A DNA stretch of 64,000 nt, taken from Inia geoffrensis. Its lineage: Eukaryota > Chordata > Mammalia > Artiodactyla > Iniidae. The notes beneath the pieces are model-generated. The model did not search any database. It had not been told where the DNA came from and worked only from the letters and a program-made list of their open reading frames with translations. Made by a program: the position numbers and the translations under genes. The first letter of the stretch is position 1, and each line of letters opens with the position of its first letter. The stretch lies in contig CM070904.1 of assembly GCA_036417435.1 (NCBI GenBank), positions 62,504,408 to 62,568,407 on the forward strand. Direction: 5' to 3'. Of this stretch, positions 47,250-58,859 are shown piece after piece.

Positions 47250-48733
47250 TTTATAATATGATAAAAGGAATTTATGAAAAACCCACAGCTGGGAATTCCC
47301 TGGTGGTCCAGTGGTTAGGATTTGGTGCTTTCACTGCCATAGGCCCGGTTTCTATCACTGGTCAAGAAACTAAGATCCTGCAAGCTGCGGGATGCAGCAA
47401 AACTAACAAACAAACAAACAGAAAACAAAACAAAAAAACTCCCAAAACACCCACAGCTAACATCTACTCAATGGTGAAAGACTGAAAGCTTTCTCCCCAA
47501 GACCAGGAATAAGACAAGGTTACCTGCTTTTGCTATTTCTGTTTGACTTTGTATTGGAAGTTTTAACTACAGTAATTAAGCAAGAAGATGGGAAAAAAAG
47601 CATCCAGATGGCAAAGAAGTAAAATTATCTATTCACATATGATATAATCTTATATATAAAAAATCCTAAAGAATTCTTCAAAACTATTAGCACTAATAAA
47701 TAAATTCACCAATGTTGCAAGATATGAGATTGACACAAACCATTCAGTTGTATTTTTATACACTAGCAATGAACAATCCAAAAAAGAAATTAGGAATACA
47801 ATTCCATTTACAATAGCATCCAAAAGAATAAAATACTTAGGAATAAATTTAACCAAGGAGGTGAATGACTTGTACACTGAAAACTACAAAACGTTGCTGA
47901 AAGAAATTAAAGAAGACCTAAACAAATGGAGACATAACATGATCATGGATTGGAAGACTTAATAGTGTTAAAATGGCAATGCTACCCAAAATAAACTACA
48001 GATTCAACACAATGCCTACTGAAATTCCAATAGCATTTTTGCAGAAATGGGAAAGCCAACCCTCAAATTCGTATGGAATTACAAGGGGCCCTAAATAGCC
48101 AAAACAATATTGAAAAAGAAGAACAAAATTGAATGACTCACAATTTCCTGATCTTAAAACTTACTACAAAGCTACAGGAATCAAAACAGTGTGATTCTGG
48201 TATAGGGTTAGACATATAGATCAGTGAAATAGAATTGTGAGTCTTAGAGATAAAACCATGGATCTATGGTCAGCTGATATTGACAAGGGTGTCAAGATCA
48301 TTCAAAAAGAAAGAATAGTTTCTTCAACAAATGGTGCTAGGACAACTGGATATTCACATGCAAAAGAATAAAGTTGGACCCTTACCTCACTACATATACA
48401 AAAATTAATTCAAAATGGATTAAAGACCTAAATGTAAGAGCTAAAACTATAAAACTCTTGGAAGAAAACATGGGAGTAAATTTTCATGATCTGAGACTTA
48501 ATGGTCTTCTTAAATAAGACACCAAGTCTCAAGTAACAAAAAAAATAGACATATTGGATTCCATTGAAATTAAAAACTTTTATGCATCAAACACCACCAA
48601 GAGAGTGAAAAGACAACTCACAGAATTGGCAAAAATGTTTTCAAACCATTTATCTGATAAACATCTAGTATCCAGAATATATAGAGAACTCATACTCAAC
48701 AATAAAAAGATAAACCTGACTTTAAAGTGGACC
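47250..48733 (+). mobile_element. L1 ORF2 fragment B: RT second half and C-terminal region
   Basis: Translated pieces follow LINE-1 ORF2 order: IKGIYEKPTA, a TRQG-like region seen as RPGIRQGYLL, IPFTIASKRIKYLGINLTKE, then DSIEIKNFYAS and SRIYRELILNN. Stops and frameshifts make it non-coding. It starts at the ORF2 position that would directly follow the end of the fragment at 48,734-49,785, yet lies upstream of it. A SINE with a perfect 10-bp duplication interrupts it at 47,291-47,448. Confidence 0.85.
47291..47448 (+). mobile_element. Short CHR-type SINE inside L1
   Basis: GGGAATTCCCTGGTGGTCCA, then CAGTGGTTAGGATTTGG and an (A)n/(CAAA)n tail. Perfect target-site duplication ACCCACAGCT at 47,281-47,290 and 47,449-47,458. 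Removing the SINE and one copy restores the L1 text across the site, which shows that the L1 was there first. Confidence 0.93.
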
Positions 48734-49785
48734 AAGGGGTGGAGACTAAAGAACATATTATTAAAATAAACAATGGATCATGAAAAAATCAAAGAGGAAA
48801 TGAAAAAGACCTCAAGACACGTGAAAATAAAAACACAGCTTTCCAAAATCCATGGCATACAGCAAAAGCAGTTCTAGGAGGGAATTTTATAGTGATACAG
48901 GCCTACCTCAAGAAAGAAAAATCTCAAACAACCTAACCTACCATCTAAAGGAGTTAGAAAAAAGAAGAACAAAGCCCAAAGCCAACAGAAGGAAGGAAAT
49001 AATAAAGATGAGAAAGGAAATAAATAAAATAGAGACAAAAAAAAAAAAAAGAAAAGATCAATGAAACCAAGAGCTATTTCTTTGAAAAGATAAACAAAAT
49101 TGATGAGTCTTCAGCCAGGCTCATTATGAAAAAAAGAAAGAAGACAACAAATATAAAAGAGACACAAAAAATTGTGAAAGAATACTATGAACAGTTATAT
49201 GCCAATAAATCAGACAGCTTAGTAGAAATGGATAAATTCCTAGAAACATACACTCTCCTAAAACTGAATCAGAAAGAAATAGATAATCTGAACAGACCAA
49301 TCACTGGTAGTGAAACTGAATCTATAATAAAAAATTCTCCCAGTAAACAGAATTCCAGTACTGGACAGCATCACAGGGGAATTTTACCAAACAAATAAAG
49401 AAAAGCTAATATCTATCCTTCTTGAACCACTCCAAAAAATTGAAGTGGGGGGAACAATCCCAGATTTATTCTATGAGGCCACCATTACCTTGATACCAAA
49501 ACCAGACCAAGACACTACAAAAAAAAAAAAGAAGAAAATTACAAGGCAATATCTCTGATGAATATAGAAACAAAAATTCTCAACAAAATATTAGCAAACT
49601 TAATAATATATGAAAAGAATCATACACCGTGAGCAAGTGGGATTTATTCCAGAGATTCAAGGATGGCTCAATATCTACAAATCAATCAATGTGATGCACC
49701 ACATTAATAGAATGAAGGATAAAAATCACACAATCATCTCAATAGATGCAGAAAAAGTATTGGATAAAATTCGACATTCATTAAT
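48734..49785 (+). mobile_element. L1 ORF2 fragment A: linker and RT first half
   Basis: Translated pieces in order: [55 protein letters not shown], then [20 protein letters not shown] and [15 protein letters not shown]. This is the ORF2 segment between the endonuclease and the first part of the reverse transcriptase. It is interrupted by stops and ends abruptly at a purine tract. Confidence 0.85.
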
Positions 49786-49850
49786 GAGGGAAGAAGAAAG
49801 AGGAGGGAAAGGAGGAGGAGCAAGAAGGGGAGGGGGAGGGGGAGGAAGGA
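49786..49850. repeat. Purine (GGA/GGGGA) tract
   Basis: GAAGAAAGAGGAGGGAAAGG followed by GGGGAGGGGGAGGGGGAGG. It sits exactly at the broken end of the L1 fragment A. It can form a triplex or quadruplex in principle. Confidence 0.85.
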
Positions 49851-52366
49851 TATCAGGGTACAGAGAATTAATGGAAAGCTTGAGAACAAGGTTTAGAGAG
49901 TGGGCAAGAGTCAAAGCAGGGTCTGAGAGCTAGGGAACAGAAGCCACGATGAAGGTCACGCTGTGGGAATTATCTGGCTCATATGCTTCTGCTCTTGAGA
50001 TAATCTTGAACTCTCTCAAAACAATTTTATTCCTGACTCAACATTCAAAGTCCAGGGAGAGGCCAGTCATGTGCCCATCCCCTGGCTGTGATGGGGAGAA
50101 GGATAGGATATCTTACTCATTTAGCTTCTGAAATACGAGGTGTCCATAGAAAAACTAGGAAGATAGGAAGGAGAGGTGGATGCCAGACAGAGATGACCAA
50201 TGTCCACTGATACTATCTTAATCGCATCTTAACATTCAACACACACTATTATATAAATGTTCATTATGATACATTATGGACTTAAAGGGTGGTGAGGGTA
50301 AGTGACTTCTTCTAATTATGTAATTATTTGCTCATTCATTTATTGATCTCTCCTGTGTGTGTCTGCAATTGAACAAGAGCCATTGGTTAAGTTATCCAGG
50401 ATTTGTTCCTTAGATTTCATTTCTGTCAACCCAGCAAGTTAATGTTTAAGTAAAGCAAACATACACATGGCAAGAAGTTCTGAATTTTATGAATCAGATT
50501 CACATATAAATATGCTATCATCAGCCTTTTCCAAGGAACAATATTGTCAGAGGTTGCTGATAACCCTCACAAATGAATTTGTTCTCAGTTATCAAGATCC
50601 TAAGCCCATATTGAAAATCAATGTTAATTCAAGAATTCTCAGGTCAAAATGCCGCTTGTTTTGAGCTCTAGGAATTGTGTAGGAGAAGAAAAAAAGAATA
50701 GTTTGTGATCTGAGGAATATGCTTTGACAGCCCAAACCCAAAACGCATGCAAAAATTTCCACAGGGGTTTTGAAGGTGACCTTGGTGAGGAAGGGAAAGC
50801 AATCTTCATCTGCTGAAGACAGGGTGAGAAACACTGCCTAGAAAGATACACAGACTAAATTTAAGGTAAGAAGAAATCTGGATTTTACCAAAGGAGTGCT
50901 TTGGGCCCTGGGAAAGAGTTTAAAATGCTGGCATCTCGCAATAAATATTGCAGAATCTGGAGACTAGATATCAGACGGCGGCACCTGCCAATAAACCTCC
51001 ATGAGAAATGAGAAGATTCAGCTATTGTTCAAGGGAGCGCTGGCTCCCACTGCCCTGTCATTGACATGACTCTCCAATAGCTTCCTTGGAAGCTGGTTCT
51101 GGAGCTGTTTCACAAGGTATGATCAGGAGATCCTTAAGTGTCTGTGCTCGGCTACAAATAAAGGTCATCTAACTTACACTTCAGCTAGAAGTCTCCGTCC
51201 TGAGAAAAGTATGAAGAAATAGGAGTAGAGGAGGCCTTTTGTTTCAATTCACACACTTTTTCCTTGAAAAGAGGCACTGATAGAAATCATTCCACTTCTC
51301 CACTGTTTAATAGGAATAGAAATAAAATGCTAGATCTTGAAAAGTACCAAAAGAAAACATCAACTTTGTGTTTCAAATAGAACATGTCAGCTCTAAACTA
51401 TAGTTATAATAAATGGTGTTGCACATTTCTTTAATATAACTTTAAAAATGCTACTTTCTAGTTACTATTATCTTCATTAACCTAACAGAATTATGGGACA
51501 AAATGGGACACAATGCTGCTGGAATTAGTTAGATATTTTTAAAGGCTTGTTTCATTTTCAAAATGAAAGATTGCTTTCCTAGTTTTTGAAAGAAAGTAAT
51601 AGATTGAACATATGAATAGAGACTCATCTTGGGAATACTTCTAACTTTAGAAAATCAAAATTCACTCTCTATCAAAACTGATATGAGATTCAAGGATCAC
51701 TTCTTGTTCAAAGACATTTAACATATTTTGGGCCTATGAGAAATATTTTCAATTCTCAAAAATGAATGTCTATTTGGGGCATTGCATGTGTATCACATTG
51801 TTTTTAGCCACTAAATTGGAAGATGCGACACCTGCCCTAAAGGGACTGACAATTATAAAATAGATTACAGATAACCCAACCTCAGTTGTGGAAGACGAAG
51901 AGTACCAGGCCAGGAGGCTGAGGTCCTGGCCCTACCAACAATTCATTCAAACCTTCTTGAAGTTATTGTTTTGTATCTCTGTTTCCTCTCCTTTAGGTGT
52001 AAGTTAATAACATCTGTCCTCTTTATCTCGTGAGTTCCTGTATGGAAAACACAAGTTAAGGCTATAAACATTCCTAAAAATTCTAATGTATTATCGTTAT
52101 CTATATTAGGTTCAAAAAGGCTGCAAAGTGGTGTACATTTCCTTTTAAATCGCTTTAAGAAACATCTTAACATTTGTACAATCCTGGAAATCTCCTTTCA
52201 GCCCCACATTGCAGAAGTGTCTTTTTAGCTACAACCTGGGCTATGATTCCAGAGGAAGATGTAAGTTATACCTCCTCTAACCAGAAGCAACATGCTGATA
52301 TTCTGAAGAACTTTTTTACTGACACTCACAGAAACGTGAAAGAAGCAAACTTCAAGAGGAAGAGGA
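49851..52366. other. Unassigned sequence, repeat-poor
   Basis: About 2.5 kb with no element or gene that I recognise. No open frame with homology. Confidence 0.35.
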
Positions 52367-52380
52367 AGATTATACTTTTT

Positions 52381-52713
52381 TTTTCTTTTTTGGCTGCGTT
52401 GGGTCTTCATTGCTGTGCGTGGGCTTTCTCTAGTTGCGGCGAAGGGGGGCTACCCTTCCATACAGTGCACAGGCTTCTCATTGCGGTGGCTTCTCTTGTT
52501 GCGGAGCACGGGCTCTAGGTGCACCGGCTTCAGTACTTGTGGCACACGGGCTCAGTAGTTGTGGCTCGCAGGCTCTAGAGCACAGGCCCAGTAGTTGTGG
52601 GGCACGGGCTTAGTTGCTCCGCGGCATGTGGGATCTTCTCGGACCAGGGCTCGAACCCGTGTCCCCTGCATTGGCAGGCGGATTCTTAACCCCTGTGCCA
52701 CAAGGTAAGTCCC
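52381..52713 (-). mobile_element. CHR-type SINE, long form
   Basis: Starts TTTTTTGGCTGCGTTGGGTC and carries the repeated GTAGTTGTGGCTCGCAGGCTC-type modules, ending GCCACAAGGTAAGTCCC. Perfect target-site duplication AGATTATACTTTTT at 52,367-52,380 and 52,714-52,727. Confidence 0.93.
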
Positions 52714-52727
52714 AGATTATACTTTTT

Positions 52728-54419
52728 AAGTCTCAAAATACAGAAAATTTTGGCTTAGGGCGTTTTGGGGTAATTGGCAAAGTACCAGGATTAACCTACT
52801 TTATTAAGCCTTTGGAACATTAAGTATAGCATTAAAATTTTTAGGGATACAATGACACTTGAATAATATATTTGAAATTTATATAAGATATTGTTGACTT
52901 GTAGAAAAGAAAATGTTGGGAGTTGAATAGATAAATTAAAGGCAGAAGATGTTGGTTTCAATTCTAGGTTCATTCATGATAAAATGAAACCTCAACACAT
53001 GTAAAAAACTTGATTCTTGATTCCCACAAGAGTTGAAGATGTTTTGTGCCTCTGACTCTTATCATCTTACTGCACACCAGTGTGTCTCTGAGTTTTTGCT
53101 TCTATGATCAACTCTTTTTCCAAGCATTTCACATTTAAACTTCCTGAGAGAAGATTGTTTGGGTTCTTCAGTCTGTTCAGTATTCAGTGTTCCTCTAGGT
53201 CTCAAAACAGGTCACTTCAGAGGTCACAGATTACCCAACTGCTGTTCCAGTTAGTGGTGGAGTCAAGTGATGCAAAACACGCACGGAGGATTCCAGTGCA
53301 CACAGTTTCTGTGGAAAGTGCAGGAAATGGTAGGTGAGGAGGGGGCAACTGGGATGGGGTGAGGGGAAGGCAGCCAGGAAAGAGCTCATTATCAAGCACT
53401 GTAGGTGACTAGAGTTTAATCCCATGGGGAAAACTGGGAACACGGCATAAAAGACATGTCCCAGTGTTATCCCAACGAAGTGTTATCTCAGTTATCGTTT
53501 GAAGGCTGCTCAGAGGGAAGTAGAGGATGGGTGTTCATTTTTCCATGCTCCAATGTTTGCACCCTCTGGCCAAGAGATGAGGTTGAACTCAGCAGTTAAA
53601 AGTGCTGCAGCTCACTGAAGTGGTGAGACCTGAGGGATCTGTGTGGGGCACCACAGTATTCACTGCGCTGAGAAGCTGTGTGTAAGAAATCACTCAGAGC
53701 CTCTGTCCCCTAGAAAGGCTTTTCGTGTGTAGGCTTCATGGCTTGTCCTATACCATGTTTATTAGAGTAGTAATTCAATTTAAATTTAAATTTTAAATTC
53801 AATTTAATATAGGTGGTACTAGATTTTTGTGTTTGACTTTTTTAGACAACCTTTATTTATGTATACATGTTTAAATGCCTACAATCTTTCTTTATACTGA
53901 ATTTAGAGTTTTGTACGTTAGCTGATAAGTATTAAGCTTTTCTGTGGGTATACTGGGCGCTAATCAATAGTTCAGTTTTGGCAGCTTTGTCATTTTTGTC
54001 AATTAGTTGAATCGGGCAGTTAGTTGACTATTTTATTTTCATTTTTGCCCCAATTTTAATGAAACACCGAAGAGCTGGAATTGATCACGGGACCTCTCAT
54101 ATACGTAATAAAATAGAGACAAAGATGTAAACCATAAAGCGTGTCCCCCAAATGGAAGTCTTTGGTTATGTTTGAACTTAAACTATATTTTAAATTTCAA
54201 GAACAAAATTAACAAGGACAAAGCACACGATTATGATTCCAGGTAAGGTGAGATTAGGATTTTGATGTTTTTTGATTTCTGAGAACGATCACCCTTTAAA
54301 AAATGTGTCTATTGTTTGACCTTCACTTTTCAACTTTTGTGCATGCTGTTTCAGTAATGCACAGAAACAGACACTGGAGGCTGCATAGTAAAACTTCTTT
54401 ATGAAAAAATAGAAATAAT
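52728..54419. other. Unassigned sequence
   Basis: No gene. An AT palindrome-rich patch lies at about 53,773-53,812 (TTTAAATTTAAATTTTAAAT). Confidence 0.35.
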
Positions 54420-55260
54420 TGAAAATGTCATCTTACTGAAGGTAAAATTGAGCCCTGGTAGAGATGGAGTGTCTGACCAAGAGACTATGCACTTGGACCC
54501 ACCTCTCAGGATCTGAATTCTGCTAGTCCCTCCAAGTCATAAGGTCAGGCAGGCCTCAGAGCCATGCAACATGAGATGACAGTGATACATCTGGGGCTGA
54601 GCACAAGCAGGACCAGAGCGCACAAATGGGCTGTGTGAACAAAAGCCCAGACCCCATGTCTGGACAAGTACCTCTGCTCATACGTATGGCCATATGGGAA
54701 TTTGCTACAACCAGCTGAAGGAGGACGAAATAACCTGAACTTGACTTATGGATGGATCTACCCGATTTGTGGGTACAAAGCATGAACTCAGGAGTGACTT
54801 TGAAAGACTATGATGCAGCTAATCCTTCCAGTAAGCCAGCTCCTTGTGGGTGATGCAGGATATGATACAAACAGTGGATCCCATAGCCTTAGAAGATTGG
54901 CACATTCTCTGCTGTGAAATGGACTCTTGGTCTGTGTGGGACCCTGTGCTGGCGGACCAAACATTTGATTAGCCTACAGATGGCGTTTCTAGTTGGGGTC
55001 CTAGAGGTAGGAAAGGCAAACCCATACCTAGAGTGTGTGTCTGTTTGTGGTAGGACAAATCTCTGGTCCTTTGGGGATGGGAGGGCCATGTAGTCAATGA
55101 CTGATAGTGGTCCAAGTCATTTTGTCAACTCGTTTGGTTAGTGTCTCTTCTCTGGTGGATGGTCTCTGGTGGGTGCTGTTATTTGATACATAGATCTCCA
55201 CATTTTGGGCCCACTCCCATGTCTATCCACATGCCTCTACCTTAGACTGCGTTGTACTTA
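54420..55260 (-). pseudogene. ERVL-type endogenous retrovirus pol fossil (RNase H end and integrase)
   Basis: Read on the minus strand, about 55,230-55,110 resembles the end of an RNase H domain (WAQNVEIYVSN, then THQRPSTREE). It is followed directly by an integrase catalytic-core start (DTHSRYGFAFPTSR, ICRLIKCLVRQHRVPHRPRV). Below 54,890 text resembling the rest of the core continues in broken frames. The zinc-binding N-terminal integrase module expected between the two is missing. The first catalytic Asp is visible in TDTHSRYGF, while the second is replaced (PRVHF). Stops and frameshifts are frequent, so it is non-functional. No flanking LTRs were found. Assignment to the ERVL/MaLR-related class is by recognition only. 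Confidence 0.6.
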
Positions 55261-55419
55261 AATCTTTGAAATTTTCATTTTCAAGGCCTCTGACCACGTG
55301 ACCATATTTTGGCCTCTGGCCAAAAAAACGAGGCTTTTTGTCACTGTCTGAATCATATATATTCTAATCTTGGGTCACTTCGTCTTCTACCCAAAGTGGA
55401 CATAACCACGTGCTAGGAG

Positions 55420-57070
55420 CATTTATATATATTTACATGCCCATGTTTTCATTTTTTGTAAGTAAACATTTAGAAGTTGAATTGCTGGATCATATGGTAA
55501 GTGTATGTTTCGCTCTATAAGAAACTGTCGAAGGGTTTGCAAAGTGGCTGTAGCATTTTGCATTCCTGCCAGGAAAATATGAGAATTATGTGTTGGTGCT
55601 TTAGTTTTTTCAGTCTTCAATTTCAGCCATTTTAGTTTGGATCACAGTATCTCACTATAGTTCTAATTTGCATTTCCCTTGGAACTAATGATGCTGACTA
55701 TTCGTGTGCTTGATGGTCATTTATATATCTGCTTTTGTGAAGTGGCTAATCAAATCTTCTGCTCATTTAAAAAAAATTGATTACTTTTAAAATTATTATT
55801 GAGAAATAAGATTTCTTTATATATTTTCTTTATATATTTTGGGTTCAAGAAATATTTTCTCCCAGTCTGTGACTTGCCTGTTCATTTCTTAATGGTATCT
55901 CGTGAAAAGTTAAAGTTATAAGTTTAATGAAGTTCAGTTTACCAAGTTTTTCTTTTGTGTTTAATTGTTTTTGTGTCCTAGCTAAGAAATGTTTGCCTAC
56001 CAAAATATTGCAAAGATTCTCCTTATGTTTTCATCTAAAAGTTTTATAATTTTAGCTTTAATTTTTAGGTCTATGGTCCACTTAGAGATTTTTTGTGTGT
56101 GTATATATAGTGTGAAGGAAATATTATGATTGAATTTTGTTTACAAGAATATCCAGTTCTAGCATCATTTTTGAAAAGGCTATGCTTTTCACATTGAGTA
56201 ACCTTGGCATCTTTGTCAAAAATCAATTTACTATATAGGTGTGGGTCTATTTCTAGCCTCTCTGTTCTGTTGCATTATTTATACCTTTCTTCTTATGCCA
56301 ATACCACACTGTCTTTTACTTTATAGTAAGTCTTAATTACTTTAGCTTTATAATAAGTATTGAGATCAGATAGATAAGTTCTCCATATCTGTTCTATTTA
56401 AAAATTGTTCTATCTTTTCTAGATCTTTGCAATTTCTACACAGAACACTTGCTGGTATTTTGCTTCACATAGCACTGAATCTGTAGATCAATTTGAGTAG
56501 AAATGACATCCTAACCATATTGAGTCTTTCAATATAGAAACATAGTATATCTCTCCATTTATATAGATATTTTTAATTTCTTTATGCATTTTTCAGTGCA
56601 CAGATATTACACATATTTTAGTTAGTGCATTTCTAGGTGATTCATGTTTTTGGATGCTATTGTAAATGGAATCGTTCTTTTAATTTCATTTTCTAATTGC
56701 TTATTGGTTATCTATTGATATACATTTGATTTTTATATATTTGCTTTGCATTTAGCAACCTTGCTAAATTTACTTATTGGTTTTAGTCTTCACTTTGTAG
56801 AATTTTTAGGATTATGTCATTTTATTTCTCCCCTTTCAATCTTTACTTATCTATGTATCTATGCATCTATCTACCTATCTATCTATCATCTATACATTTG
56901 TTTGTCTGCCTTATGGCACTGTCTAGGACCTCCACTATAATGTTGAAAAGAAGTAGTTTGAGCAAACAACCTTTTATGATTCCTGAACATAAAGGAAAAG
57001 CAATCAGCCTTTTACTATTTAATAGGGTGTTATCTGATATTCTTGTGGATATCCTTTATCAGGATAAGGA
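55420..57070 (-). mobile_element. L1M fossil, antisense (ORF2 3' half)
   Basis: GAATTGCTGGATCATATGGT, GGTATCTCGTGAAAAGTTAA, ATTTAGCAACCTTGCTAAAT and GTTGAAAAGAAGTAGTTTGA are the complement of L1 3' UTR and ORF2 wording in the right order for an antisense element. A (TCTA)n microsatellite lies inside at about 56,845-56,895. Confidence 0.75.
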
Positions 57071-57079
57071 AATTTCATT

Positions 57080-57790
57080 TAAAAAAAATCTTTATTGAGA
57101 TATAGTCCATATACCATAAAATGTATAGGTGCAACCCTTACCACAATGCAAGTTTAGAACATTTTCATTACTCCCAAAGAAATGTACCCATTAGCAGTCC
57201 CTGGGCATTTTTCTGTTCCCTCACCCCTACGAATGGCAAACACTAACTTACTTTCTATCTCTGTAAATTTGCCTGTCCTGGACATTTCACATGAATGGAA
57301 ACATGCAATATGTGTGGTCTTTTGTGTGAGTTCTTTCATTTAGCATGTTTTCGAGGTTCATTCAAGTTGTAGCATATAATAGTACTTCACTCCTTTTTAT
57401 TGCTGAAAAATGATAATAATATTCCCTTATGATACATTTATTTATTCACTCATTAGTGGATTGTTTCCACTTTTTGGCTACCATGAACATACCTGTACCC
57501 ATTTTTATGTGGACATATGTTTTCATATGTTCTCTTGGGTATACACCTAGTAGAACTGCTAGGTAATATGGTAAACTTACTTTAAACATTTGAAGAACTG
57601 TGAGATTGTTTTCCAAAGAGGCTGAAACATTTTAAATTTCTACTAGCAATGTATGAGGGTTACAATTTCTCCACATCCTGGCCAGCTCTTGTTATTATCT
57701 GTCTTTTTGATTATAGACATTCTAGTGGGTATGAAGTGGTATCTCATTGTAGTTTTGATTTGCATCCCCCTGATGACATTTGTAGTGTGA
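57080..57790 (-). mobile_element. Second L1M 3' UTR, antisense
   Basis: TTTATTGAGATATAGTCCAT, GGACATTTCACATGAATGGA, TGGATTGTTTCCACTTTTTG and AAGTGGTATCTCATTGTAGT restart the L1 3' end, so this is a separate insertion lying head-to-tail with 55,420-57,070. Confidence 0.75.
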
Positions 57791-58214
57791 TAGCCTAAAG
57801 ACAAATAGAACTGCGAAGAAAATGTAAATTTAACTCAGTGGTTTTACTGTTAATAGTAATATTATTATTATAATTTTGAAACTGTTTTATGTCTAGTAGA
57901 GTAAAGCAAATAAGACAATTTGTTAATGTTTTTAGGAAGCAAGATTTTTAATGTAAACAACAGGAGATAGAAAATTAAAGCAGTTAAGGGAAAAAAAGCT
58001 CTGACATTTAAATCTGAATTGGACATAATATAAAACTCCTGATTTTATATTAAACTTTACCCATTGAAATTGTCTAGAATCAACAACACCCCAGTAGTAA
58101 GAGGTATACTTAACATATTCATCTTGGTTTCTAAATACCTTGGAGATTAAAGCAATCATCTCCTTGGACAAATAACTGATGCTTAGTCATGTGACATTCA
58201 AAGTATGAAGTGAG
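57791..58214. other. Unassigned sequence
   Basis: AT-rich. No gene or repeat named. Confidence 0.35.
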
Positions 58215-58222
58215 CCTAGGAT

Positions 58223-58427
58223 CTCTTTTTTTTTTTGCGGTACACAGGCCTCTCACTGTTGTGGCCCCTCCCGTTGCGGAGCACAGGCTCCGGGCGCGCA
58301 GGCTCAGCGGCCATGGCTCACGGGCCTAGCCGCTCCGCGGCATGTGGGATCTTCCCGGACCAGGGCACGAACCCGTGTCCCCTGCATCGGCAGGCGGACT
58401 CTCAACCACTGTGCCACCAGGGAAGCC
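58223..58427 (-). mobile_element. CHR-type SINE, about 205 bp
   Basis: T-tract, then GCGGTACACAGGCCTCTCAC, ending GTGCCACCAGGGAAGCC. Target-site duplication CCTAGGAT at 58,215-58,222 and 58,428-58,435. Confidence 0.92.
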
Positions 58428-58859
58428 CCTAGGATGTCTTGTAGACATAAATGGCAAGAGGAAATGCTAAAAGCTCAATGGGCTTGTGACAAAAGTATAT
58501 AAGGGCCAGATTGAAGATTCTTCCATTGGCCAAATTTTGGACAATTTTAGTATTAAAATGAATATCAACTCTAACTGGTTATTAATTCATCATGAGAGAG
58601 AGGAGAGAGCACAGGCCTCATTTGTCACATTGAAGGTGACCTTTACATTAAATCCTCACTCTGAATATCTGAAATTAAAGGGAAAGAATTACCATTTACC
58701 ACATCTTTTTAGAAGATGATAAGGGGAAGAGTGTCAGCTAATAAACGTAGAAGGAATGAGAGAATTCGAATTATTGCTAATTGCTAAGGGAAAAATAAAA
58801 CTGCTTTTACATAAAGGAATCTGATTGTCAACACTTAAGAAAATCAACTTACCATAATT

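Noticed and set aside
49610..49933. 107-residue frame with Gly/Arg tail
   Set aside because: First half is the L1 reverse-transcriptase fossil, second half is the purine tract.
7200..58420. tRNA genes suggested by A/B-box-like sequence
   Set aside because: All such sites lie inside tRNA-derived SINEs with tails and target-site duplications; none is a functional tRNA gene.
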